Assembly: GCA_946626905.1 (NCBI GenBank)
Contig: CAMOVA010000034.1
Location: 1 to 8,574 of the forward strand
DNA from: an uncultured Bacillota bacterium
Lineage (GTDB): Bacteria > Bacillota_I > Bacilli_A > RF39 > UBA660
DNA length: 8,574 nt
Reading direction: 5' to 3'
Shown: in pieces, positions 1-7,578 of the stretch
Layout: every line of letters begins with the position of its first letter
How positions within the stretch are numbered: the stretch's first letter is position 1
Notes under the pieces: generated by a model
The model's input: only the letters and a program-made list of their open reading frames with translations
What the model was told of the DNA's origin: nothing
Databases searched by the model: none
Position numbers and translations under genes: made by a program

Positions 1-554
1 TGACTAAAATAAGAAGTGAAAAAGAAGTAATAGAATATTTAAAAAAACAAGAAATAGATAATGAGACAATAAATAGAATTATTACTAATTTAAAGGATAT
101 TAAGTTAATAAATGATGATGTGTATTTTAAATCATATATTATAGATAGAATTAATTTATCAACAGATGGACCTAAAAAAATAAAAGAACATTTAATAAAC
201 AATAATATAACTGAAGAAAAAATCACTAATGAATTAGATAAATATGAAAATGAATTTAAAATAAAATTAGAAAAATTAGTAAATAAAAAAATTAAAAATC
301 CAAAACAATCAGAATATGCTTTAAAACAAAAACTATTAAGTTACTTTATAAATTTAGGTTATTATAAAGAACAAATAGAAAGTGAATTAAATAAAGTGAA
401 TATTAATTCTTCTGATGCTTTAAAAATAGAATATGAAAAACAATTAAGAAAGCTAAGTAAGAAATATGATGGTGATGAATTAATATTTAATATAAAAAAT
501 AATTTATATAAAAAAGGATATAAATTAGATGAAATAAAAAAGGTGATAGAATGA
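1..554 (+). CDS. recX: RecX family regulator of RecA, 5' partial
   Basis: RecX proteins bind RecA filaments in the cytoplasm and modulate recombination and the SOS response. The frame is open from base 3 to a TGA stop at 552-554, giving 183 visible residues with the start outside the window. RecX is built from three-helix repeats. The first here is around residues 4-45, with the typical run from RSEKEVIEYLKK to LINDDVYFKSYI. The second is around 56-80, beginning GPKKIKEHL, the family's G-P-x-x-I-x-x-x-L motif. Two further repeats appear near 106-131 (ALKQKLLSYF, then the GY turn) and 159-183. Four repeats fit the longer RecX of Bacillota rather than the shorter enterobacterial form. A GTG at 120 could be taken for a start, but it falls inside the first repeat and the frame stays open upstream, so I treat the gene as truncated by the window. 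Its end overlaps the next start by ATGA, suggesting co-transcription and coupled translation. Confidence 0.87.
   Translation, partial: TKIRSEKEVIEYLKKQEIDNETINRIITNLKDIKLINDDVYFKSYIIDRINLSTDGPKKIKEHLINNNITEEKITNELDKYENEFKIKLEKLVNKKIKNPKQSEYALKQKLLSYFINLGYYKEQIESELNKVNINSSDALKIEYEKQLRKLSKKYDGDELIFNIKNNLYKKGYKLDEIKKVIE
541..546 (+). promoter_or_regulatory. Ribosome binding site of the U32 gene inside recX
   Basis: AGGTGA lies four bases before the ATG at 551 and inside the last recX codons. The stop and start share the ATGA at 551-554, an arrangement typical of translational coupling. The same AGGTGA with four-base spacing recurs at smpB. Confidence 0.7.
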
Positions 555-2710
555 AAAAACCAGAGTTATTAGCTCCAGCTGGTGATTTAGATAGTTTTTA
601 TGCTGCTATTAAAGGTGGATGTGATGCTGTTTATATTGGTGGATTAAATTTTGGAGCACGTGCTTATTGTAAAAATTTTAATAATGAAGAAATGATTGAA
701 GCTATAAAGTATGCTCATTTATATGGTGTAAAAGTTTTTGTGACCGTAAATACTATGATAACAGAAATGCTTGTAAAGCCATTTATAGAGTATATAGATT
801 TTCTTCACCACAATAATGTAGATGGAATTATTATATCTGATATTGGTATGATTGATTATTTAAGAAAAACATATCCTAATTTAGATATACATGCTTCAAC
901 ACAAATGAATATTCATAATTTAGAAGGTGCTAAATTCTTAGAAAGTTTAGGATTAAAACGTATTGTATTAGCTCGTGAAACTAGTATAGAACAAATAGAA
1001 GAAATAAAAAATAATACTAATATTGAAATAGAAGTATTTGTTCATGGAGCACTTTGTATTTCTTATTCGGGTCAATGTTTAATGAGCAGTTTAATAGGTG
1101 GTAGAAGTGGTAATAAAGGAACATGTGCACAGTGTTGTCGTATGAAATATGATTTTTATCATGAAGATAAAAAAATGAATAAAGAAAAATATTTATTAAG
1201 TACTAAAGATTTAAATACTTTAGATAACATTGATAAACTTATAGATATAGGTGTTGATTCTTTTAAAATTGAAGGAAGAATGAAAAGTAAAGAGTATGTT
1301 TATACTGTAACAAAATTATATAGACAAGCTATTGATAATTATTTTAATAATAAGAAAGAAAAGATATTAACTGATGATTTACAAAAAATATTTAGTAGAA
1401 AGTATACTAAAGGTTTCTTATTTTCTGAAGATAATAACAATTTTATTAATACATTAAGACCTAATCATTTAGGAATTGATATAGGAAAAGTAATTAAATA
1501 CAATAAAGGTATAGTTACTATCAAATTAAATGAACAACTTAATTTAAATGATGGTGTAAGAATATTATGTGATGATGAAGATGTTGGATTTATTGTAACT
1601 AAAATGAAAGTAAATGGTTCATATAAACAAGTTGCTAAAGAAAATGATTTAGTTGAAATCAAGATAGATAAACCAGTAAATGTTAATTCAAAAGTTTTAA
1701 AAACAAAAGATAGTTTATTAATGAAAGCTCTTGATGATCAAATAAAAAATACTGATAGAAAAGTAAGTATTAATGCAGAAGTAAAATGTAAATTAAATGA
1801 ACCAATTTTATTACATATTTCTGATTCAGTAAATGATATTGAAGTTACTAGTGATTATTGTTGTGAAAAAAGTAATAATATTAAAACAAGTGCAGAAGAA
1901 ATATCTAAGCAAATAAATAAACTTGGTAATACTGTATATAAAATAGATGATTTAAAAATCACAATGGATGATGATATTTTTGTTAATATAAAGTATTTAA
2001 ATGAAGTAAGAAGAAAAGCGGTAGAATTACTTAATGAAAAAAGATTATATAAAATACCATATAAAAAGAATGAGTATTTTATAGAAGTTAAAGATTTTGA
2101 AAAAACTAAAACATATACTTATTTAATTCATGATATTGATTCATATAATAAGATTAAAGATCAAGCAAAAGAAATAATAGTTGATAATATAGATTTATAT
2201 AATAGTATTAAAGATGATAGATTGATTTTGAAAATTCCTAGAATTATTAACAAATATCAAGATTATAATATTAAAGTCTTAGTTTCAGAATATGGTTCTT
2301 TATCAAAATATAAAAATAAGAATACAGATTTTTCTTTTAATGTGGCTAATTCTTATTCAGTAGCGTTCTTACATAGTATTGGTGTAGAAAAGGTAACATT
2401 GTCATTAGAACTTAATAAAAAAGAAATAGAAAAATTAATAAATAATTATGTGGATAGATATGATAAAAAGCCTAATTTAGAAGTTATAATATCTTCATAT
2501 CCAGAAGATATGGTATCAAAGTTTAATTTGGTTAAATATTTTAATGTCCCAAATAATGATAATTATTTAGTAGATAAGTTTAAAAATAGATTCCGTATAA
2601 AAATAAATAATGATTTGATGTATATATATCATTATAAAAAAATAGAAATAGATGATTATAGAGAATTGTTTGATTTGGGAGTAAATAGTCTTAGAGTAGA
2701 AGAGGAGTAA
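551..2710 (+). CDS. U32 family protein with DUF3656, RlhA/TrhP-like RNA hydroxylase
   Basis: U32 proteins were first called collagenase-like peptidases. Characterised members (E. coli RlhA and TrhP, and the B. subtilis TrhP pair) are needed for RNA hydroxylation: 5-hydroxycytidine in 23S rRNA or 5-hydroxyuridine at the tRNA wobble base. The N-terminal domain (about 1-300) opens with PELLAPAGDLDSFYAAIKGGCDAVYIGG. It carries the U32 signature at 161-180, with E161, H165, C169 and C176. A further cysteine group, C192, C195 and C196, is a likely iron-sulphur ligand set. STKDLNTL and VDSFKIEGRMKS follow at 217-246. RPNHLGIDIGKV (303-314) begins a beta-rich part, and about 383-500 matches DUF3656, ending in VRRKAVELLNEKR. 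DUF3656 points to the RlhA branch rather than short TrhP. Residues 500-719 form a C-terminal extension that I cannot assign. At 719 residues it fits long Bacillota members. Which RNA it modifies cannot be read from sequence. Confidence 0.9.
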   Translation: MKKPELLAPAGDLDSFYAAIKGGCDAVYIGGLNFGARAYCKNFNNEEMIEAIKYAHLYGVKVFVTVNTMITEMLVKPFIEYIDFLHHNNVDGIIISDIGMIDYLRKTYPNLDIHASTQMNIHNLEGAKFLESLGLKRIVLARETSIEQIEEIKNNTNIEIEVFVHGALCISYSGQCLMSSLIGGRSGNKGTCAQCCRMKYDFYHEDKKMNKEKYLLSTKDLNTLDNIDKLIDIGVDSFKIEGRMKSKEYVYTVTKLYRQAIDNYFNNKKEKILTDDLQKIFSRKYTKGFLFSEDNNNFINTLRPNHLGIDIGKVIKYNKGIVTIKLNEQLNLNDGVRILCDDEDVGFIVTKMKVNGSYKQVAKENDLVEIKIDKPVNVNSKVLKTKDSLLMKALDDQIKNTDRKVSINAEVKCKLNEPILLHISDSVNDIEVTSDYCCEKSNNIKTSAEEISKQINKLGNTVYKIDDLKITMDDDIFVNIKYLNEVRRKAVELLNEKRLYKIPYKKNEYFIEVKDFEKTKTYTYLIHDIDSYNKIKDQAKEIIVDNIDLYNSIKDDRLILKIPRIINKYQDYNIKVLVSEYGSLSKYKNKNTDFSFNVANSYSVAFLHSIGVEKVTLSLELNKKEIEKLINNYVDRYDKKPNLEVIISSYPEDMVSKFNLVKYFNVPNNDNYLVDKFKNRFRIKINNDLMYIYHYKKIEIDDYRELFDLGVNSLRVEEE

Positions 2711-2712
2711 TT

Positions 2713-3225
2713 ATGGAAAAGAATAATTTAACGGAAGAACAAATAGAAGAGTTAAAAGAACAAACAATAAATAGAGTTAATAAAATAACACCTATAGTTT
2801 TTAAAATAAGAGGTTTAATAATGGGGTTACCATTTATATTTATTGGTCTAGTGTTTTTCTTAGTATCAACAATAGGTATTATTAATAATGAAAATAAAGT
2901 TAAGGATGGTATAACTATTACGGGTACTTTAGTAAAAACAGAAAAGCATCTTGATACTAAATATTATGATGCTACTTATCAATATGTTGTTGATGGTAAA
3001 AAATATGAAGTTTTAGATGATACTTTATATACTGAAATTAATGATATAGATAAGACAAAAGAAATTAAATATAATAAAGAAAATCCAAAGAAAGCTATAG
3101 TTAAATCTAATAATGGTTTTTCTCTAATATTATTTGGTATAACTGCAATAGCTATAGGAATAATTGTTATTTATATGAATTATAAGTCAAGTAAAAAGAA
3201 GCTTGATAAAGAAATATTAAACTAA
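2713..3225 (+). CDS. DUF3592-like two-helix membrane protein
   Basis: This is a 170-residue protein of unknown function. A charged N-terminal helix rich in E, K and Q (about 5-24) precedes a first membrane segment near 34-57. A beta-rich domain follows at about 66-132, and a second membrane segment at about 136-157 leads to a lysine-rich tail (158-166). The middle domain reads like DUF3592: GTLVKTE, then tyrosine-rich strands, then YVVDGKKYEV, then KEIKYNKENPKKAIV. The last resembles the family's closing 'Y-x-P-x-N-P-x-x-A' pattern. With positive charge on both ends, the middle domain should face outward. The ATG at 2713 follows AGAGGAG at 2701-2707, located in the final codons of the U32 gene, and the gap is only two bases. 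It is the last gene before the terminator at 3224-3251. The family match comes from pattern reading only, and no role is known. Confidence 0.72.
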   Translation: MEKNNLTEEQIEELKEQTINRVNKITPIVFKIRGLIMGLPFIFIGLVFFLVSTIGIINNENKVKDGITITGTLVKTEKHLDTKYYDATYQYVVDGKKYEVLDDTLYTEINDIDKTKEIKYNKENPKKAIVKSNNGFSLILFGITAIAIGIIVIYMNYKSSKKKLDKEILN

Positions 3226-3251
3226 ATATAGGAAAAACCTATATTTTTTTT
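3224..3251 (+). terminator. Rho-independent terminator after the DUF3592-like gene
   Basis: AAATATAGG (3224-3232) pairs perfectly with CCTATATTT (3238-3246) around an AAAAA loop, and eight Ts run from 3244 to 3251. The hairpin starts inside the TAA stop codon of the upstream gene. It separates the recX operon from the rnr operon. Confidence 0.85.
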
Positions 3252-3262
3252 AAAATTTATTC

Positions 3263-3268
3263 TATAAT
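3263..3268 (+). promoter_or_regulatory. Probable -10 element for the rnr operon
   Basis: A perfect TATAAT sits 16 bases before the rnr ATG and just after the terminator. No good -35 box is found 16-18 bases upstream (the sequence there is terminator T-tract), and there is no TG extension, so the promoter call rests on the -10 alone. With so short a leader, transcription would start almost at the AGGTGG ribosome site (3275-3280). The box could be chance in such AT-rich DNA. Confidence 0.5.
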
Positions 3269-3284
3269 ATACTTAGGTGGTTTT

Positions 3285-5411
3285 ATGGAGGAAAGAATTC
3301 TAGAAATACTTAAAAGTGATAATAAAGCTTATGAAGTTAATGATTTATTTAATAAGTTAGGATTAAAATCAGTAGATGATTTTAAAGAGTTAGTAAAAAC
3401 ATTGAATAAGATGGAAGATAATTTACAAGTTTATAGAAGTAATAAAGATAAATTTATGCTTTTTACTAATAGTAATTTAAAAATAGGAAAGTTAGAAGCA
3501 ACAACTAAAAATTATGCTTTTGTTGATATTGAAGGTGATGAAGATATTTTTATACCACCATCATGTATTAATAATGCAATTGATGGAGATATAGTAGTTG
3601 TTGAAATAACAAGCAAAAAAGGTTTAAGATTAGAAGGTAGAATTGTAAAAATAAAAGAAAGAAATCTTAAACAATTAGTTGGAGAAATATATTATGATAA
3701 AGGTAATATATGTGTTAAGCTTGATAATGATAAATTAAAAATAAATGTTGTTATTGATAAAAAGAATGCTAAAGGAGCTTTAGAAGGTCATAAAGTAGTT
3801 GTTAAAACAACAACTAAACTACAAGGTAATACTTACATGGGTGAAGTATTAAAAATAATAGGACATAAAAATGATCCAGGCGTTGATATTTTATCAATTA
3901 CAAATAAATTAGAAATAGAGGATACTTTTTCTCCTGAAGTAATGCAAGAACTAGATTATATACCAGATGAAGTTAAAGAAGAAGAAAAAGTTGGTAGACG
4001 TGATTTAAGAAACCAAATGATCTTTACAATAGATGGTGATGATACTAAAGATATAGATGATGCTATTAGTTATAAAAAGTTAAAAAATGGTAATCATGAG
4101 TTAGGAGTTCATATAGCAGATGTTTCTTATTATGTTAAGGAAGGATCTAAATTATATGAAACAGCTATGAATAGAGGAACTAGTGTTTATTTAGCAGATA
4201 GAGTAATTCCTATGCTTCCTCATAAATTATCAAATGGAATTTGTTCATTAAATCCAAATGTTGATAGATTAGCAATTTCTTGTGTTATGGAAATTGATAA
4301 TGATGGTAATGTTGTTGATTATGATATATTTGAAAGTGTTATAAATTCTAAAAAACAAATGACATATAAAAATGTTAATAAGATTTTAGAAGAAGGTATA
4401 GTACCAGATGGTTATGAAGAATATGAATCAACTATTAAAGATATGAAAGTATTAGCTGATATTTTAAGAAAGAATAAAGAAAATAGAGGATATATTGATT
4501 TTGATATTGATGAAGCTAAAATAATTGTAAATGAAAAAGGTGAAGCTATTGATATAGTTTTACGTGAACGTGGAGCAGGTCAAAAACTTATTGAAGACTT
4601 TATGATTGCAGCTAATGAAACAGTTGCATCACATATTTATCACATGGATCTACCATTTATATATCGTGTTCATGGAGAACCAAATGAAGAAAAAATAAAT
4701 CAATTTATGGATTTTGTAGGAACTTTGGGATATACATTAAAAGGTAAAATAAAGAATTTATCACCAGTTGCTTTACAAAAATTATTAGAACAATTAAAGG
4801 ATGTAAAAGAATATCAAATCCTATCATCTTTATTACTTAGAAGTCAAAAGAAAGCAATTTATGATACTGTTAATATAGGGCACTTTGGACTTGGAAGTAC
4901 ATGTTATACACATTTTACATCTCCAATAAGAAGATTCCCAGATACAACTGTTCATAGATTACTAAGAAAATATTTATTTAATCATCAATTGGATTCAAGT
5001 TCAATTAAAGCAGAAGAAAATAAGCTACCACAAATAGCAGATCATTCTTCTAAAAAAGAAAGAGATTCGGTTGAATGTGAAAGAGAAGTAAATAAAATGA
5101 AAATGGCTGAATATATGGAAAACCATATTGGAGAATCATATGATGGTATGGTTAGTGGTGTAGTAAGTTATGGAATGTTTATAGAATTATCTAATTTAAT
5201 TGAAGGATTAGTTAGAGTAGAAGACATTGAAGGAGATTATTATACATTTGATGAAGCTACAATGTCATTAGTTGGAAAGAGTAATAAAAGAGGATTTAGA
5301 CTAGGTGATAATGTTAAAGTATTAGTAAAAGACGCTAATAAAGAAGCAAGAACAATTGACTTTGTATTAGACACTGAAAAAAATAGAAATATATATATGA
5401 AAAGGAAATAG
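3285..5411 (+). CDS. rnr: Ribonuclease R (3'-5' exoribonuclease)
   Basis: RNase R degrades RNA processively from the 3' end, including structured RNA, and works with tmRNA-SmpB to remove mRNAs on which ribosomes stall. Domain order is complete: an N-terminal winged-helix segment (about 1-60), two cold-shock OB domains (about 66-125 and 130-195), the RNB catalytic domain (about 238-565) and a C-terminal S1 domain (about 617-696). The RNB metal site is intact in TIDGDDTKDIDDA: D250, D256, D258 and D259 correspond to the four aspartates of RNase II/R. Other family blocks are HIADVSYYV, NRGTSVYLADRVIPMLP, the YRVHGEP stretch and TSPIRRFPDTTVHR (545-558). At 708 residues it is short for the family because the protein ends about 12 residues after the S1 domain, without the long lysine-rich tail of many RNase R proteins. 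The ATG at 3285 follows AGGTGG (3275-3280), and MEERILEIL is a normal N-terminus. The next gene begins three bases after the stop. Confidence 0.96.
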   Translation: MEERILEILKSDNKAYEVNDLFNKLGLKSVDDFKELVKTLNKMEDNLQVYRSNKDKFMLFTNSNLKIGKLEATTKNYAFVDIEGDEDIFIPPSCINNAIDGDIVVVEITSKKGLRLEGRIVKIKERNLKQLVGEIYYDKGNICVKLDNDKLKINVVIDKKNAKGALEGHKVVVKTTTKLQGNTYMGEVLKIIGHKNDPGVDILSITNKLEIEDTFSPEVMQELDYIPDEVKEEEKVGRRDLRNQMIFTIDGDDTKDIDDAISYKKLKNGNHELGVHIADVSYYVKEGSKLYETAMNRGTSVYLADRVIPMLPHKLSNGICSLNPNVDRLAISCVMEIDNDGNVVDYDIFESVINSKKQMTYKNVNKILEEGIVPDGYEEYESTIKDMKVLADILRKNKENRGYIDFDIDEAKIIVNEKGEAIDIVLRERGAGQKLIEDFMIAANETVASHIYHMDLPFIYRVHGEPNEEKINQFMDFVGTLGYTLKGKIKNLSPVALQKLLEQLKDVKEYQILSSLLLRSQKKAIYDTVNIGHFGLGSTCYTHFTSPIRRFPDTTVHRLLRKYLFNHQLDSSSIKAEENKLPQIADHSSKKERDSVECEREVNKMKMAEYMENHIGESYDGMVSGVVSYGMFIELSNLIEGLVRVEDIEGDYYTFDEATMSLVGKSNKRGFRLGDNVKVLVKDANKEARTIDFVLDTEKNRNIYMKRK

Positions 5412-5414
5412 GAT

Positions 5415-6602
5415 ATGGCTAGACGAAGTAAAAGAAAAATTAAATATGGTAATTTGTTATTATTTATAATATTTGTTTTATTAGTTGCTTTTGGTGTTAA
5501 AGAAGGATGCAAGTATGTTTCTAAAACAGGCAATAAAATAATGAAGAAGATAAAAGTAAATGAGGAAGTTAAAGAACAAAATTATAAATTATCTTTATTT
5601 GCTGTTGGTGATGCGCTTATTCATAATGGAGTATATATGGATGCTGATACTGGTAAAAAAGGTTCAGATGGATATGAAGCTTATAATTTTAAGCCAATGC
5701 TTACATATATAAAAGATATTGTAAAAGATTATGATTTAGCGTTCTATAATCAAGAAACTGTTATTGGAGGTAAGAATTTAGGATTATCTAATTATCCATG
5801 CTTTAATTCTCCGGATGAAATAGGACTTGATATGATTGATGCAGGATTTAATTTAGTTAATTTAAGTACAAACCATTCAAAAGATAAAGGAATTCCAGGT
5901 TTAAAATATTCTTCAGCATTTTGGCAAAAACAAAGTAAAAAAGGTATTTATTCAGTGGGAAGTTATGTTTCAGAAGCAGAAAGAACAAAGCCAAAATATG
6001 CAGAAAAAAATGGTATTAAGTATGCATTACTTGGATATGCTACTGTAACAAATGGATTTACAATAAGTGATGAAGATTCACATTATTGGGTATTATATGA
6101 TAAACAAAAAGTAAAACAAGATATTGAAAGAATTAAAGATAAAGTTGATGTTATCATTGTATCAATGCACTGGGGTACTGAATATACACATGTTCCAACT
6201 GAAGAAGAAAGAGAAATAGCTAAGTATTTATCAAGCCTTGGTGTTGATATAGTTATTGGTCATCATCCACATGTTATACAACCAATTGAATATGTTGGTA
6301 ATACATTAGTAATATACTCATTAGGTAATTTCTTATCAGCGCAAGATGGTACAATGAAAAGAGTAGGTATGATGGCATCTTTAGATATTAATAAAAATAT
6401 TAAAGATGGAAAAACAACTATAACTATTGATAATGTTAAAGGTGATTTAATTTGGACATATCATCAAAACTATCATAATTTTAAAGTAATACCATTTAAT
6501 AAATTAGATAACAATAAGTTAAATGGTTATCAAAATATATATAATGAATATAAAACTGTTATAAATAAAACAAATGATTCAAGAATAAAAGTTGGATTTT
6601 AG
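5415..6602 (+). CDS. CapA family (PGA_cap) membrane-anchored metallophosphatase-like protein
   Basis: CapA-type proteins have a calcineurin-like phosphoesterase fold. The best known are linked to poly-gamma-glutamate capsule, but most family members have no proven substrate. The N-terminus is basic (MARRSKRKIK) and followed by one membrane helix near 13-29, so the catalytic domain should lie outside the membrane. Family motifs occur in order: VGDALIH (64-70), NQET (112-115), the FNSPDE stretch (130-135) leading into STNHSKDKG (151-159), VSMHWGTEY (249-257), GHHPHVIQP (282-290) and YSLGNFL (301-307). The likely metal ligands D66, N112 or E114, N153-H154, H252, H284 and H286 are present, so an active enzyme is plausible. 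Length (395) is normal. No capB or capC partner is visible, so a capsule role cannot be assumed. It lies between rnr and smpB with gaps of 3 and 8 bases. AAGGA (5402-5406) lies eight bases before the ATG. Confidence 0.9.
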   Translation: MARRSKRKIKYGNLLLFIIFVLLVAFGVKEGCKYVSKTGNKIMKKIKVNEEVKEQNYKLSLFAVGDALIHNGVYMDADTGKKGSDGYEAYNFKPMLTYIKDIVKDYDLAFYNQETVIGGKNLGLSNYPCFNSPDEIGLDMIDAGFNLVNLSTNHSKDKGIPGLKYSSAFWQKQSKKGIYSVGSYVSEAERTKPKYAEKNGIKYALLGYATVTNGFTISDEDSHYWVLYDKQKVKQDIERIKDKVDVIIVSMHWGTEYTHVPTEEEREIAKYLSSLGVDIVIGHHPHVIQPIEYVGNTLVIYSLGNFLSAQDGTMKRVGMMASLDINKNIKDGKTTITIDNVKGDLIWTYHQNYHNFKVIPFNKLDNNKLNGYQNIYNEYKTVINKTNDSRIKVGF

Positions 6603-6606
6603 GTGA
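6601..6606 (+). promoter_or_regulatory. Ribosome binding site that sets the GTG start of smpB
   Basis: AGGTGA starts inside the TAG stop of the capA-like gene and ends four bases before the GTG at 6611. The encoded N-terminus, MIEINNRKA, aligns with the family start, where IxxNRKA is near the beginning. There is no in-frame ATG nearby, so GTG is the best start. Confidence 0.75.
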
Positions 6607-6610
6607 TAAC

Positions 6611-7051
6611 GTGATTGAAATTAACAATAGAAAAGCAAAATTTGATTATCAAATAGAAGAAGAAATAGAAGCAGGAATTGTTTTAACAGGAACTGAAATT
6701 AAATCTATTAGATTAGGGAAAGCTAATTTAAAAGACAGTTATGCCATTATAAAAAATGGAGAAGTGTTTCTTCTTGGAATGCACATAAGTCCTTATAAAG
6801 AAGGGAATATATTTAATCATGATGAGCTTAGAACAAGAAAACTTTTACTTCACAAAAAAGAAATTTTAAAATTAAATAATAAAATAACATTAGAAGGATA
6901 TACATTAATTCCTATTAAATTATATTTCAAAAAAAATAAAGCAAAGATTCTTTTAGGAATAGCTAAAGGTAAAAAACTTTATGATAAAAGAGAATCTATT
7001 AAAATGCGAGATATTGATAGGGAATTAAAAAAGCAATTTAAAAATTATTAG
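6611..7051 (+). CDS. smpB: SsrA-binding protein SmpB
   Basis: SmpB binds the tRNA-like domain of tmRNA and delivers it to stalled ribosomes, its C-terminal tail standing in for the missing codon in the decoding centre. The protein is 146 residues, close to the usual 150-160. Conserved blocks are NRKAKFDY (6-13), EAGIVLTGTEIKSIR (20-34), GKANLKDSYA (36-45), the H58-I-S-P-Y-K-E-G-N run, FNHDELRTRKLLLHKKEI (68-85), GYTLIPIKLYFK (96-107) and GKKLYDKRESIK (120-131). The basic tail (118-146), including the DKRxxIKxRD pattern, is intact, so the protein should be functional. It starts with GTG, which may lower its level relative to its neighbours. It sits fourth from the tmRNA end of the module, with one gene of unknown function between it and ssrA, whereas smpB and ssrA are often direct neighbours in Bacillota. 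Confidence 0.97.
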   Translation: MIEINNRKAKFDYQIEEEIEAGIVLTGTEIKSIRLGKANLKDSYAIIKNGEVFLLGMHISPYKEGNIFNHDELRTRKLLLHKKEILKLNNKITLEGYTLIPIKLYFKKNKAKILLGIAKGKKLYDKRESIKMRDIDRELKKQFKNY

Positions 7052-7061
7052 GAGTTTTGTT

Positions 7062-7532
7062 ATGTTAGGATACTATAAAAGGTTATGGAAAAATAAAAAA
7101 AGCTCATATATAGGAATACTTATATTAATATTAATAGGAATTTTACCTATAATAATTAATATCATAGATTATGAAAAAATAAATGATTCAAGTAATGTAT
7201 CACCTGTAGTAGTAAACTCACCTATATTAGTACCTTTTACTGCAACTAATGGTGGTATGATATTTATAGGACTATTTATTATATATATTGCTTTAGTTTT
7301 TATGCCAAGAAATATACCAGTAGCTCAAAATCCCGATGATTATACTGTTGATATTAAAGGCGATAAGATATATATAAAATTTAAAAAATATGAATTTGAA
7401 TTGGATAAAGAAAACTTTAATCCAACAAGTTTATTATTTAGAGATAAAAATAATAAATTTGTTACAGTGACTACAGGATATCAAATATATAATTATGTAA
7501 ATCATTATTATAAAAATGAATTAAAAAAATAG
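7062..7532 (+). CDS. Unrecognised two-helix membrane protein between smpB and ssrA
   Basis: I do not recognise this 156-residue protein. A basic N-terminus (YYKRLWKNKK, residues 4-13) leads into a hydrophobic helix near 15-35. A loop of about 28 residues rich in S, N, V and P follows, then a second helix near 64-81. The C-terminal part (about 90-156) alternates charged and hydrophobic residues as beta strands do (YTVDIKGDKIYIKFKKYEFEL) and ends in a short helix. By the positive-inside rule both ends should be cytoplasmic. The layout loosely recalls small YcxB/bacterial PH-like membrane proteins, but I see no diagnostic motif, so no family is claimed. AGGAG at 7050-7054 overlaps the smpB stop and lies seven bases before the ATG, so it is very probably the last gene of the rnr-capA-smpB transcript. 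Its codon use matches its neighbours. Confidence 0.75.
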   Translation: MLGYYKRLWKNKKSSYIGILILILIGILPIIINIIDYEKINDSSNVSPVVVNSPILVPFTATNGGMIFIGLFIIYIALVFMPRNIPVAQNPDDYTVDIKGDKIYIKFKKYEFELDKENFNPTSLLFRDKNNKFVTVTTGYQIYNYVNHYYKNELKK

Positions 7533-7543
7533 ATTATCAAAAG

Positions 7544-7572
7544 TTGAAAGAAAAGAATTATTATGCTATAAT
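7544..7572 (+). promoter_or_regulatory. Sigma-A-type promoter of ssrA with extended -10
   Basis: TTGAAA at 7544-7549 is one mismatch from the consensus -35. After exactly 17 bases comes a perfect TATAAT at 7567-7572. TGC directly before it (7564-7566) gives a TGn extended -10. The mature tmRNA starts at 7584, 11 bases after the -10, so little or no 5' trimming may be needed. This is the strongest promoter in the window, as expected for an abundant RNA. Confidence 0.88.
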
Positions 7573-7578
7573 TCTTTT
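7551..7578 (+). terminator. Possible weak terminator overlapping the ssrA promoter
   Basis: AAAAGAATTAT (7551-7561) is a perfect 11-base inverted match to ATAATTCTTTT (7568-7578) with a six-base loop, and a run of five Ts ends at 7579. It lies 18 bases after the stop of the last rnr-operon gene, where a terminator is expected. The stem has only one G-C pair, so it would be weak. The 3' arm contains most of the ssrA -10 box, so the symmetry may serve more than one purpose or be a chance product of AT-rich sequence. Confidence 0.45.

Noticed and set aside
38..48. A-rich run resembling a slippery frameshift site in recX
   Set aside because: The frame reads normally through it with no competing frame or downstream structure; such runs are common in this base composition.
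120..554. GTG at 120 as the start of a 144-residue protein
   Set aside because: The frame stays open to the window edge and the upstream residues form the first RecX helix repeat, so the gene is a truncated recX rather than a short protein.
1465..1662. Minus-strand open frame of 65 codons
   Set aside because: It lies wholly inside the U32 gene, has low-complexity S/L/I-rich sequence and no supporting ribosome site; it is a shadow of the real gene.
5240..5533. Minus-strand open frame of 97 codons across the rnr-capA junction
   Set aside because: It is antisense to the S1 domain of RNase R and the CapA anchor, both well supported. Its composition is what antisense of AT-rich coding DNA gives.
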